In this document: one piece after another, positions 23,765 through 35,154 of the stretch
Numbering within the stretch: position 1 is the first letter of the stretch
Layout: the number at the start of each line of letters is the position of its first letter
Assembly: GCA_031310005.1 (NCBI GenBank)
Contig: CM062379.1
Coordinates: forward strand, 5,518,001-5,582,000
Direction of reading: 5' to 3'
Source of the DNA: Dactylellina haptotyla
Taxonomy: Eukaryota > Ascomycota > Orbiliomycetes > Orbiliales > Orbiliaceae
DNA length: 64,000 nucleotides
Notes under the pieces: model-generated
What the model was told of the DNA's origin: nothing
Database searches by the model: none
What the model saw: only the letters and a program-made list of their open reading frames with translations
Made by a program: the position numbers and the translations under genes

Positions 23765-26700
23765 TCCTATATATCGTCCAAAGGTGACTAACAGGACCGC
23801 CAAAGCTTCAGAAGGTTCATTTGGGTCAGATGGCAAAATTATTCTTAACATGATTTGATTTTCTTTGTAAATTTGCCGAAGCAATCTCTATCTTGGGGTT
23901 TTGCTTTAATCAATCTACTGGGGCAGTTTGTTGAGGCTGATACCCATTTGCGCTGTCACTCAGTCCCCACCAGTGATTACTCAATTGAATTTTCACACCA
24001 AAGCGCTCGTTAGAACATCCCATAATTTGAAACTAAACCATTTGGTTCTAGTATAATCATCATCTGCTGCTATATTCTCAAATCGTCCCACTACACATAT
24101 CTTCGACTCAAACCCATGTTATAAAATTGCCACCACAACACTTTCGATTACAGAACTCGAGGGACCCACCTAAGTTCGAGGCTGGAATCCGTTTATGCAA
24201 TTCGCTGACCGATCCCCTACTATGAGCTGTAAGAATGATTTAAATTGATACATATAATTCGTGCCCACCGATTTTATCAATACCCTTGTCTAATATTAAC
24301 TGCCGCCACCCTCGAGGTAAGCTGATAGACTAGAATGCCGAGGAAATCTCGTACAGTTCTTGTTATATCACTTTCAACAAACTAGAACATTTCTAAAGCC
24401 AGGACTGCACCTACGCGTATTAGATAACCGTCCCCATATATGATATCGGAAAAACCCAAAGATATAGTAATCCCGTGTTATTCATTCAACATTGAATTTC
24501 GGGTTGCCCGAGCGCAGTGCGCGAGATCAAATCAGCGAACAGAATGGATCCAATCGACTAGGTTCTCGTTTAAATACAAGTAAGCTTATCCCCGCGAGCC
24601 CGATTGGGGTTTATCGAGGGATCCGGGTGTCGATACTACGATACGAACGGTGCTTGGGCTTCCTTGGTTACTCCATCGTACAAACGGCCAGGATCTCATC
24701 GTCTGTTTCACAGTACCCCGTCGGTCATCGCGAGCGCGACAATGATCATCTCGTATCTTCAAAGAGTCTTGCAAAGTATCACTCATCGTGGGTTTGTTCT
24801 AACTGAGAACGTTATCTTAGCAGATTCGACAAAAATATAGACCTGCTAGTCCCCACAACCGCACGGCACAAATTGCCATCCTACCATCCATCCTTTAACC
24901 AGCTTGGGAAGCCTTGGCTGCACGAACATGGTTTCCTGTCCGAAGCGCAATACTACCTCGCATGAATATCGATTCCGCCCGAGCGTTCCACCGTGTTCGC
25001 AGCCTCTGCCCTATCAAAGGAAAGCATATCGGGCCCATGCCCCGGGAGACAAGTCAGTTGAAAAGGATATAGTAACGAAATATCAATTCGAGGTAGTTTA
25101 TCCTGGCACAATAATCCCTCCATCGTGACTACATTCCAAATTACTTTCATAAGATACTTTCGGAAAAGTGGGCACGGGAACCGAAGGAAAGATGTGACCA
25201 AGTCAGTGTAACCGCCCCCGCTCGGAGCATACGAAAAGTCACAAGTTGCCTGTGCTCAACGTGAAAAATCCGTAAGGTTCCGAAATTGCTATTTGTGACT
25301 GGGACGTAAAGTGGGTCACAGTCGAGCGGAGGTTGATCGGAAGTCGAAAGATCGCGAAGTGAGAACGCACGTGTTCCCCGGGTACGCTTGGGAGTTCTAA
25401 GCGCAAACCTGAATGAGACCTGAATGGAACAGATTCGCACATTGCTATTTATCCAGAGGGAAGGTGCAGGTTTGCTTTCCGAGCTCAGGTTTTCCTGCCA
25501 GGTACAGAAGAGGCTCTATGAATGTAGGCAGCCATGAGTTTATCACTCATCAGCGTGTCAAAAGATGCTTGATTGGTTCATAAATGAACGATAGCGAGAG
25601 CGACGTCGGGCTAGGTTGCGCGGGAGGAGCGATTCCTTCGAACCACCCTTGCCAGGGTAGTAAAGTGGATTCCGGGAATCGAACAGAATTTTACCAAACA
25701 TTATAGAGTTTGCAGCTGAAATTGATAGATCCCGTGTCGAAAACGCAGCTTCCGTTTGGGTAGGATAAATTGACTACCTCGAGTTCGATTTTTAGAACAC
25801 AATGTCAACGACAATTCGTGACGGATGCCGCACGAATCATTGGAATCACAAAGATAAAAGTCACCGTCGTCACAGGGGTAAGATTTCCGCTGAGATGAGA
25901 AGCTTGTTCGGAATATCGTGCATCACGTAACCCATAGCAAGTAAAATGCAACACCAGCTGGTCTGCCTTCTAAGGCGTAATTTCATCTGACGAAGCGTTC
26001 ACCCGTCATTACCCCGTCTCAACCCCATAAGATGAATCACGCTATCAAAATATCGAAACAATAACGTACGAGTATCAATAGCCGTATAGAAACGAATCCA
26101 CACCGTCTTTGGGATCGATACCTTGTCAAAATGTTCACCTCTTCAAGTGAATTTTAATCATCTGCCACTAGCCCTTGTAATATCGATGCGGCTGTCTCGA
26201 ACAGTATCTACCATGCAGCATGATGACAAATAACAACCGTCGTTTCAGAGTTTCTTGCACAATAGACGCCGGGAAGGTGGGGTAAACCCGAATTGCGGAA
26301 TACTAGATACAGACACCGGGTCGAGAACCCCCATCAGCCCAAGGCGTAGTTGTTCGACGGTCCTGAGAATGAGAGGGAGTAGCGGGACTGACTAAGCGAG
26401 ATCCGGTATATATTTCCCTCGCAATGTGCACGCGCACTAAAGGGGCGAAGCAGGCTGCAAAGTAAAATTAGACTAACGGCGGGACGCTTCTGGGGAAACG
26501 TCGACAAGCCCTGGAGTTAAGCGAATTCGCGAATATCGACCTGCATAATATAAACTCACAAGTTCAACTAAAGTTCCCGAGGTTTAGGAGCTGCTGTTCG
26601 GGCAACAGAAAGCCTCCACCATCCGGGTCCGTGGGAACTCAGCTCGTGGGTCGCGTTAAAGGACTCCCCGATAATTTCGAGTCGAGGTCGGACTGAGCGG

Positions 26701-28454
26701 ATCAGCCGTTTAGATGTCATGAAGGATGATATACCTGGGTAACCGGAACCTCGTCATTGGCTATCTTGGAATAGTCATTCTTATGGCCAATTCCGACCAG
26801 AAAGAGTAATTTCAGCCACACGTACTTTTCGTATAGATTACCAGGTACTTGGCTGACTGTCATCCAAAAAGTTCTATATTCTGAGAAAGCCGAATGGATT
26901 CGCCTACCCAATTATACGCGGAGATTCCTATCCCCTTTAACGAAACGAGGCTGAGCAACACAACCAGCGCTGCAGCATAGTATTTCTCGATAGGCAAATT
27001 TTAAATTAATTAAACTTGAGTAAAACAAACCAGCGTTTTTAATCAGCGGACAGGCATTACTATACGCGTTTATAATATATTGGATTGTATTATTATTATT
27101 CTTCTCTCGCAGCTTACTGTTCTGGAAATCTGATCCCTCTGCATGTATTTTGCGCTTCCAAATCTGCATGTCTCAGGAACCACGATGCTTAGAAGGCGGT
27201 CGAAGACCAACCCCCAAAACCCTTTCGTTGTGTTGCCGCTCCGCTCCATCCGCCATTATAAATGCCAAGGCGGGATGGGGAATTCAGAGTCTGGAGGCCG
27301 TCGGGAACAGGAAAGAACTCACAGCCCCCAGCTTTTTTTGTAGCGAAATGGCGAGATGCGATGCATATGTCTAGTCTTTCAGGGTTCCTTTTCTCTTTTG
27401 GTTCGCAATCGGACTGTCGAGTAATTGCGAGGTACCTCGGTGTTTTGCTTGTAGGTCGCGTGTAACTGAGCCATTCAACCTTACTAAGCCAGATTTATCC
27501 CAGCTCACAAGGAAGGGTGCAGCACGAATTTGTCATGCCCAATCCGAACCGCGATTAGGGACAAGATGGTGGCTGAGCCCCATTTAGGTCTGGCTGGCTG
27601 AAGATTCAACGGACTGGGATCTGAAATCTTGACGTGATGCAAAGATGCGGATAGGGGAGCGACATGTCTGGACCTCGAAAATATTCCCACTTAGGGACAG
27701 ACTAGGCTCCAATATTCAATCCATTCTTATGAATTTCCCCGGATAGCAAAGACGCCGACGTGGTGCCTCTCCCATGTCATGCGTTTTTGAGGGGGCCTTA
27801 TTGCTTCTGTGAGCGAATACGTACAGCTAAGCTAAGGCTGAGAGGTTCAAGGCTGGTCGTCTCTTGAAACCATCTGTTACCCCACTCCGTTCGACTGGGG
27901 AGAACTGGCAAAATGGAAGTCTTGCGCGAACCTGCAGTGACTGCTGAACCACGCACGGGTTGGAAATCGTGACCAGGTTCCGATGCCCATTAGGTTCCCA
28001 AGATGGCGTTAAGGTTGACTGTTTAGTGGTCATTCGGGGGCATGTTCCAGGTCGGGTAACAATGTTCGGTGATGGCGAGCCCGAAGTCCGACTGTGCGAG
28101 GGCCGGTTGGGGAACTTTTCGCTGGCCGTGGGGCCATCCATGGCAAGCCTGCAGGCGGGCATGGGGTATATTCGTGCTAGTTCAGGTCGTATCAGTTGAA
28201 CATCCTTCGCCAAGAGAAGCTTTCCGCCTGCGAATGGAACAACCGAGAAATATATAAGTAGTTCGAACTCCCGTTCTTTTTAAAGAAAGAAAAAAAAAAA
28301 CCTAACCCGTATCCGCGAAGCTACATCACTGTCGCCCCAAGCCAAGAGGCCCCGACAACGACGACAGTTATTGAACTGGATCGGTTATGATTTCGAGAGT
28401 TAGGAGCGAATCCAGGCACGAAATTGGATAAATTGGGATATCAAGACCGATTCG
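23765..28454. other. Gene-poor stretch with decayed coding traces
   Basis: No intact gene. Between about 24490 and 25140 short protein-like runs alternate among the plus frames and are broken by stops, which suggests an old pseudogene of a family I cannot name. Minus-strand frames at 26717-27169 and 27827-28213 lack good starts. From about 25800 the sequence is stop-rich. A TATATAAG near 28251 probably serves the next gene. Confidence 0.4.
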
Positions 28455-29223
28455 ATGCCGAGAGGTGTAAAAGACGAGGGGACATGCTTCTACTGTCGGC
28501 GAGACAAAAAGAAGGTTCGATATATACTCTCCCAGCACCGCTACACGACCTAGATCTTCCGCTGAAATACATGCGGCTACTACGGTCGACAGTGGTTCTT
28601 TCAAATATAGCAGGTTTTTCTAACACCAGGGTTTGATATATTTCTAGTGCCTGAGAGAGACTCCCAAGGGGGAGCCTGAAATTTGCGAACGCTGCGCCAA
28701 GTATGGCTACATATGCGCCGCAACCCAACCTTCCCAGGCGGAAAGCACCAGAAGGGTGCTAAATCGACACCGATGCGATGCATGTCGAAAACATCACCAG
28801 GTGGTATGTCGGGCTCGTATCCGTCGCAAAAAATTCCCCGTTTCATGATGCTTACTCCCCTGTCTCTAGTGCTTACCTATCGATCGGCAATGGCCGGATC
28901 GATGTGATCGTTGTGTCAAAAGAAACCGGGCCTGTTCACCACCGTTTACTCAGTCGGCCGCTGGTCGTGCTCTTGCCAGCTCACTATATTTTCCGAGCCT
29001 AAATCCATCAGTTAGCTCAAGTCCGACAGGCCAAGCGAATTATCCGGCTCTATCGAGCTTGTCGAGTCAAAGCGCGACTAGCCTCGAATCCCCTCAACGA
29101 TCGAGATCACAGATCACAGATATAATGTCTATCGACAATGTTCTCTCAGACACACCGGAGCAGATACGTTATGACTATAGAGACTGGGTGCAAAAGTTGG
29201 ATGAGGGTCAATACAGGCGGTGA
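28455..29223 (+). CDS. Protein with two tandem Zn(II)2Cys6 domains
   Basis: Model: exons 28455-28514, 28648-28803 and 28870-29223, giving 189 residues with phase 0 at both introns and an exact stop at 29221-29223. The first zinc cluster is C11-x2-C14-x6-C21-x11-C33-x2-C36-x6-C43; the second is C63-x2-C66-x6-C73-x10-C84-x2-C87-x6-C94. Both match the fungal binuclear cluster that binds two zinc ions and contacts DNA. Each domain is split by an intron directly before its third Cys, which suggests duplication of an exon-intron unit. The remaining 95 residues are Ser/Pro-rich and end in an acidic helix-like segment. No fungal transcription-factor middle domain is present. Donor 2 is canonical (GTATGT); donor 1 (GTTCGA) is weak, but it is the only one that keeps spacing and frame. 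An in-frame TAG lies upstream of the ATG. Confidence 0.8.
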
Positions 29224-31344
29224 TGCATTGGGATCGGCGAGGATGGGCGTTCGGCATTTTGATTTTGCTTTGACATTTGGCTTTGCTCACTTTCTTGTTT
29301 TTCACGGTGATACTCCAGGAGACGGTGCTTTCAATCCCATTTTTAGTTTTTTTTTTTTTTCGCATCTGCTTTTTGTATTTTGTTTCTGTATATACCAGCA
29401 TGTTATTTTTCTTATATTTTTTTTCAGTCTTTGCTTTCGCCGGGGTGGCCTCAATATCGACGTATATTTCCTCTCCCGATTTGAAGGTTGGTCTCTTTGT
29501 GTTTTACAAGCTTTTCGCCTTGGTTATTGTCTAGCTCCAGCTGTAGGGCCTACAGAGGAGCCAGAACCGAGGTTTGTTTACCTTAATTCATGTCCGATAT
29601 GAATATTTATGAGCCATGATCTTGAATTCTTATTTTAAGCCTCATTCAAAAGGATCACTGAGTCTCTAATTTTCACTTTCCTTATTCGAGCTGAAGGATC
29701 AAAAAATCCTTCGAGCATAGGTAGCAGTGTTTCACTAACACTGGGTTCGCATTCGTTGGACTGGGAGTAGGTTTTGAGCCTCACCCTCTCAAACCTCGAA
29801 ATTCTTCTTCCTTCGCTGTCTTATCCTTCGGTTCGCAAGGTGGTACCCCTTTTACACGGAAAAAATCGAGAAGTCCCCACAGCCTGTTAGCAAACCATCG
29901 GCCACGAGGCAACTGGCAGCCGACTCGCACGCCACCATTCCCCAGCAACTCTAATGAACTCAACAAGCCGACGGCCAAACGGTATCATAACGTTATTTGA
30001 TATTATCTGATAATCATTTCGGATATTCCTGATAATTTGGCGAGCATTTATGACAAGCTAGCTGGTGCCGAACAAAAGGACTCCACACTTAATACTTCAG
30101 CTGGGTTGGATCTTAGTGGCCCCGTTCACGTTTCTTAGTTGCATTTTTGTCCCAGAGATCCGAAATGCTCCTTGACAACGTTAACATCCTTGGAAATATT
30201 GGAGGTTTGTGTTTCCTAGACACCTTTGACAGCAGTATATGTCATAGAAGAGCGGCTTCGCCAAAAATAATAACATAGAACAACGTTAGAATGTAATTTC
30301 AAAACCACTATCGCTCCTTCGAATAACGTTAGTGATCAACTCGGAGCCAGGTCTCTGACCATCGGCATAAAATAACACCCAGGACAAATCGAAATGTCCG
30401 AACCGCAACAGCCTTCCTTCATAGTTCTCTTGAAACAGCTTACCTCTTGTCCGCGTATTACTCGAAAATGCTTAACGTTAATGCCGAAGTAACTGCCAGA
30501 CGGCATCCTGCATAGCCCACCCAGATCTCTACAAAGCACCGACGAGCACACTAAAGCTCCAGGCATGCCGGCCATAACCACTCTCTCCACCATGTTTTGC
30601 TTCGCAGAGATACATGTACCAAGACATGGGTACGAAGATGAAGAACCAAGGCAGCAAATTCTCTCAACTAGGGCCCCGAAATATGTGCATCAGTCTAAGG
30701 ATGGCATTTAATGGCACCGTCTTAATCGTATTCAGGGTGAATCCTGGTCGCCTAGCTCGGCCCGAAATCCATCTTGCAATGCATAGGTCCGCAGAGTCTC
30801 GAATCCCGGTCTTTGATTACATGCAAATATTCCTGAGCGCTAAATATAACCTAAGTCTCAGACCTCCAAGGTTACTTATTTGTTCTTCCAAAACGCGTTC
30901 AGTGACACATTTAAAGATCTCAGATGAGAGAAGCCTCAACATCATATTTCTAAGCCGTTTCCGAGCTCTTGATAAAGGAATAGTAAAAGGAAATATAATG
31001 TGGGGGAACACGTAGATAACAAAGGAACATAAAGCGGAACTTGGTCGGCTGTCGACCTTTGGTGGTTTTACCAAGTCAGCAATTACTTGCCGCAGACGGA
31101 TAGTTTCTAGGCCAAAACAACCCGTTTTATGTATTCTCGGAGAGCGAAAAATGACATGATCGGATTAAAGTCAAAGCTGACTGGCCCGCCTAACGGGCAC
31201 AACTCCGAGTCCCCGATTACTCATCTCCTCGACCACGAGAATGTTCCGTGCCCCCAGGATGCCTTCGATACCAGGTTGGTGCTCGCAATTTTGAACCAAT
31301 TACCAATATCTAAGCTGATATCGGTAAACATCATATAATACATT
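29224..31344. other. Intergenic, no supported gene
   Basis: Starts with the T-rich 3' flank of the zinc-cluster gene (poly-T near 29345-29360). The rest has only short frames on both strands. Confidence 0.45.
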
Positions 31345-31836
31345 TTAAACCCCAGGCTCCCAAGGGCCCGGATTCTTATTATCCGATCTCAGACCCTAAG
31401 CCTGCTTACATCTGTCAACCATCAGGCCGCCCAAGCAAACAGGCTGCCCGGGTGTATCACAACCGCAAGCCTCCTGCGGCGGCGACACCAGATCGGGAAG
31501 CCAGCAGCCACCTGCGTCAAACCGTACATCCGCCAGGCGATCGCAGCAAAGCCGTCCCCGTTTCGAAACCTTTTGAAGCATGCGATTTTGGATAGTTTGG
31601 TGCAACGTGCGGCGCAGGAACCGGATGTTCCAGTAACTTGGCTATACATTGGCATTTTGGGGCTGATTGCTGCAGCAGTGCGTCGGCGATACCTATGTGT
31701 TGCAGCAGGTCCACAGCATATAATGCGCCGCATTGCGCCAGGCAGCAAGAAATACAAATCATCCGAAGTGGTATTAGTTCAACTTCAAAAATTGCGATCG
31801 ATATTAAATTCGAGAGCCTATCTATACATCGCTTAA
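31345..31836 (+). other. Long uninterrupted frame in a GC-richer island
   Basis: After a TAA near 31340 one plus frame stays open for about 160 codons to the TAA at 31834-31836. It lacks an ATG in its first part and contains a hydrophobic run near 31640-31680. A second plus frame is also open from a possible intron acceptor (accccag near 31356) to a TAG at about 31591, and a minus frame is open across 31422-31757. At most one can be real. No domain was recognised. Confidence 0.25.
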
Positions 31837-33617
31837 CCGTTCCAGCTTCGCTTAGGACTATTTCGATATATTAACTCGTCTATATCTTATTTCCCACTTT
31901 CTCTTTGTCATCGCTTCAGAAGTCAACCTTGAGAATTCCTCGGACAAATTTAGACTCTCGCACAACTATACAGATAGAACAGCTCATCAAGCTGAATACC
32001 TCCAAAGGATCGTGCGAGAAAGTTCATGAACCTTTATTCATATTATTATATTATTTTACAATATTAAATTTTTATCCCTGCTGACCACGGCACCGTACCT
32101 GCAGCCCCGCTCTACACTGGGGTCACCAATCATCTCACTATCTATATGCAGCCAATGTGCATGCATTGGGCGGGTGAAGAGTGGTGCCTAGGAACGGAAG
32201 AGCCTAAGCGTTGGTGCACATTAGCGCTTCTACCTCTGGCACAAATCGTGCACAGGATGCTCTGGTGATAGAATTCACGACGGCGCAGACAAGTCATGCA
32301 GGGGAATGGCACTGGAGGATAGGAGGGCCCGCGTCAATTCAACAGCAGCCCGAAGGGACCGAATACCACATTCTCGTAAGCAATAACCTAGCCCGATTCT
32401 GTAAGAACGAGGAGTTAACTTTTCCTTCAAACCTAGGCTATACGTGACGGTTGCGCGAAAGCGCTATGTTCAGGCTGAACATTAGCATTCCAGCCTTCGC
32501 TTACTTTTGCTCGACAGCAGCCGCACCTGTTGATTGCGAATACTCAGAAGCGGCTTTCTGCAATCATTTACGCCGTCGGCCATCTCAAGCTCTATCGACG
32601 ACCTATCTGATTTCATATTAGTTCGAATAAATACATCATTACGAAATTTGGAGAGCTGTCGGAAGTCGGAGCGAATTAGGGCCCGCATCGGCAGCAGTTT
32701 CCCAGGCAGGTACGACACTATGTCGTTTGAAAGAGTCTCGGTTGACAGTTCTGTAATATGAAGGTAAATCTCAACGTTCGGAACAAATATATTAAGGCCT
32801 CACTGAGTTAATAATCATAATTTGACATAGGAACTAGCGTGTCTACGAAGTCGCGGCTCGGGTCGTCGAGACTTGGTATTGGCGAATAATGCTTCTTTCA
32901 GAATGAAACTTGCGTGGTAGCAAGATATCTCCGCTATATAGTACGCAAGCTCCGCAATACATACGCAAGCTCCGTGATAGTCGCCGCTCGGATCTAGAGA
33001 TACTCTAAGGCTAGTAATAATGTAAAATATAACCTCCCCCTCATTACAACTATGTAAATGTGATTTAAGTTTAATGACTTCATAGATTTCGAATTCGGCA
33101 AGATTTGTCCCCCGAACGGCCGTTTGTTGGCACTCCAATTTCATTCTCTACGAGGAGAGCGATATATTATTTACCTAATTAAGCTGGACGCGTCGGCTTT
33201 TCCAAGATGGCGTTTGCACTTCACACGCCATAAGTTGCTATTGCTCGTATTTGGCGTTTTAGCTAGCTGGTCCGGGCGGGGTGTCGGCGATAATTAACAC
33301 CGAGCTTTCCACAACTCGTATATGCGATGTCCAGATTAGGTAATTGTTCAATCCCAGACTTTCGCACTTTTAGTATCAACGAATACGGTAACGGATTTAA
33401 TTTTGAAAAATCCGGGAGAGTTAGTTCTGGAGCCCGCGAAAGAGAAGTTAATCGGTCGGAAGTTTATAAAAAGCTTGAAAATGTCGGCCAAGATGCATGA
33501 TCAGCATTGGCGATATTTCCACATTGTCGATACATTCTACAGATATCATCTCAATAATCGATTTATTCTCAATATTCCAATTTAATCAGAACAACACAGA
33601 CCTATCCAAAATCCAAC
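31837..33617. other. AT-rich intergenic region
   Basis: No gene supported. A 13-base unit (tacgcaagctccg) occurs twice near 32941 and 32960. TATAAAAA near 33465 lies about 150 bases before the next start codon. Confidence 0.5.
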
Positions 33618-34651
33618 ATGTCGTCAAACTACGTTCAAAACGTCGCCTTGGTCGGAGTATGTATCGATATTTTTATCAACAGTTACGTTTTTCTTTGTAC
33701 GAAATGCTAATATGAATCGAATAGGCGGGCGGTAACCAAGGCAAATATATTGCCGAGGAGCTTGTGAAGGGCGGAAAGCACAAGGTTACAGCTATCACCC
33801 GCGCTGAGAGCAACGGAGTTCTCCCAGCTGGCGTTATCCCTCAAATTGTTGACTACAACGACCCAGCTTCTCTCGTCGAAGGACTGCGCGGACAAGATGT
33901 TCTTATTATCACCATGTCGGTTATGGCTCCACCGGAGACCCACCAGAAATTAATTGACGCTGCCAAAGCAGCGGGAATCAAATTTCTCCTTCCAAACGAA
34001 TGGGGTTATGATCACGAGCGAGACCTCAAGTTTGCAAAGGAGAATCTCATCGGCGAGAGAAACTTGAAACGGAGAGAAGACATCGACGCTGCAGGCATCC
34101 CATGGATTGCTGTCGCGGGTGGTTTCTGGTACGAGTTTAGTCTCGGCGGAGGCGAATACCGCTACGGATTCGATATTGCCAACAGGGAATACACTCGTAT
34201 CAACGGCGGTGACATCAAGCTCAGCACCTCGACCTGGGAGCAAGTGGCCCGCGGGACCGTGGCTCTACTCAACCTCAAAATCTACCCGGACAACGAGACC
34301 AACAAAGAGAGTACTATCAGCAACTATTTCGGCAAGTCAGTATGCATTGAGTCGTTCAACATCAGTCAGAATGAGATGTTCGAGTCCCTCAAGCGAGTGA
34401 CAGGCACCACTGATGCAGACTGGAAGATTAAAACGGAGGAATCCGGTGAGCGATACGCTCGTGCTATCAAAATGATGCAGGAGGGAAGCCGTATAGGTTA
34501 TGGATTGGGAATGTACACTCGAGCATTTTTCCCCGATGGTGCCGCATCGATGCCGAACACGGTGAACTCTGTCTTCAATTTACCAAAGGAGGACTTGGAC
34601 GAGTGCACTAAAGGTGCTATAAAATTCGAAGAGAATTTTAAGGGGTATTAA
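33618..34651 (+). CDS. NmrA-like / isoflavone reductase-like oxidoreductase
   Basis: Model: exons 33618-33656 and 33725-34651, giving 321 residues; a 68-nt phase-0 intron with GTATGT donor. The intron interrupts the N-terminal dinucleotide motif, which after splicing reads VALVGAGGNQGKYIAEEL. This is the Gly-rich loop of atypical short-chain dehydrogenases that bind NADP(H). The segments DVLIITMSV, FLLPNEWGYD and WIAVAGGFWYE match the NmrA/isoflavone-reductase group. Members are either redox sensors or reductases of aromatic and phenolic substrates; the lysine expected in the isoflavone-reductase active site was not clearly placed, so the activity stays open. No signal peptide. Confidence 0.88.
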
Positions 34652-35154
34652 AAGCCTTTGTGCATTGAGGTATGATCGAGGCCTTACTAAAACCGAGTCA
34701 AGTAATAATATTAAAGTTATCGGGCTGGTAATACATTGAAGGGTTGTAATGTAGATAATTCAATAATAGGATAACAAATTTTATTGAGAAGCTTCATATG
34801 ATTTGGAAATAGTGTCTTTTGCCACATAGAACCAATTGACTCTTCGCTAAGACCGTTCAAAACTTTGTGACTCCATGGGTTGTTGTATCATGTTGCACTA
34901 TACTTCACGCTCCTCGCAAATTGACTAACTGGAACAGGAGTTAAGCTGTTAATCAGGCACACTGGCTTCTCAAAAGCCGTTTTCCATTGTTATACTATGC
35001 TAAATTATATTTCACTAGCTACACGTGTGGTCTTTGATCGACTCAAAGAAAATAGACAACTTTTCTTAGACCCTTAAGCCTAATATTCCCTTTTCTCATG
35101 TATATCCTCCCAAAATATATCCCCAAGATAGATATATCAATTAGATAACACCGC
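34652..35154. other. Convergent 3' flanks
   Basis: AT-rich sequence between the reductase gene and the adhesin gene on the opposite strand; nothing else seen. Confidence 0.5.

Noticed and set aside
25621-25700. tRNA-like GGTTCGAA-type motif
   Set aside because: I could not fold a cloverleaf with acceptor, D and anticodon arms around it.
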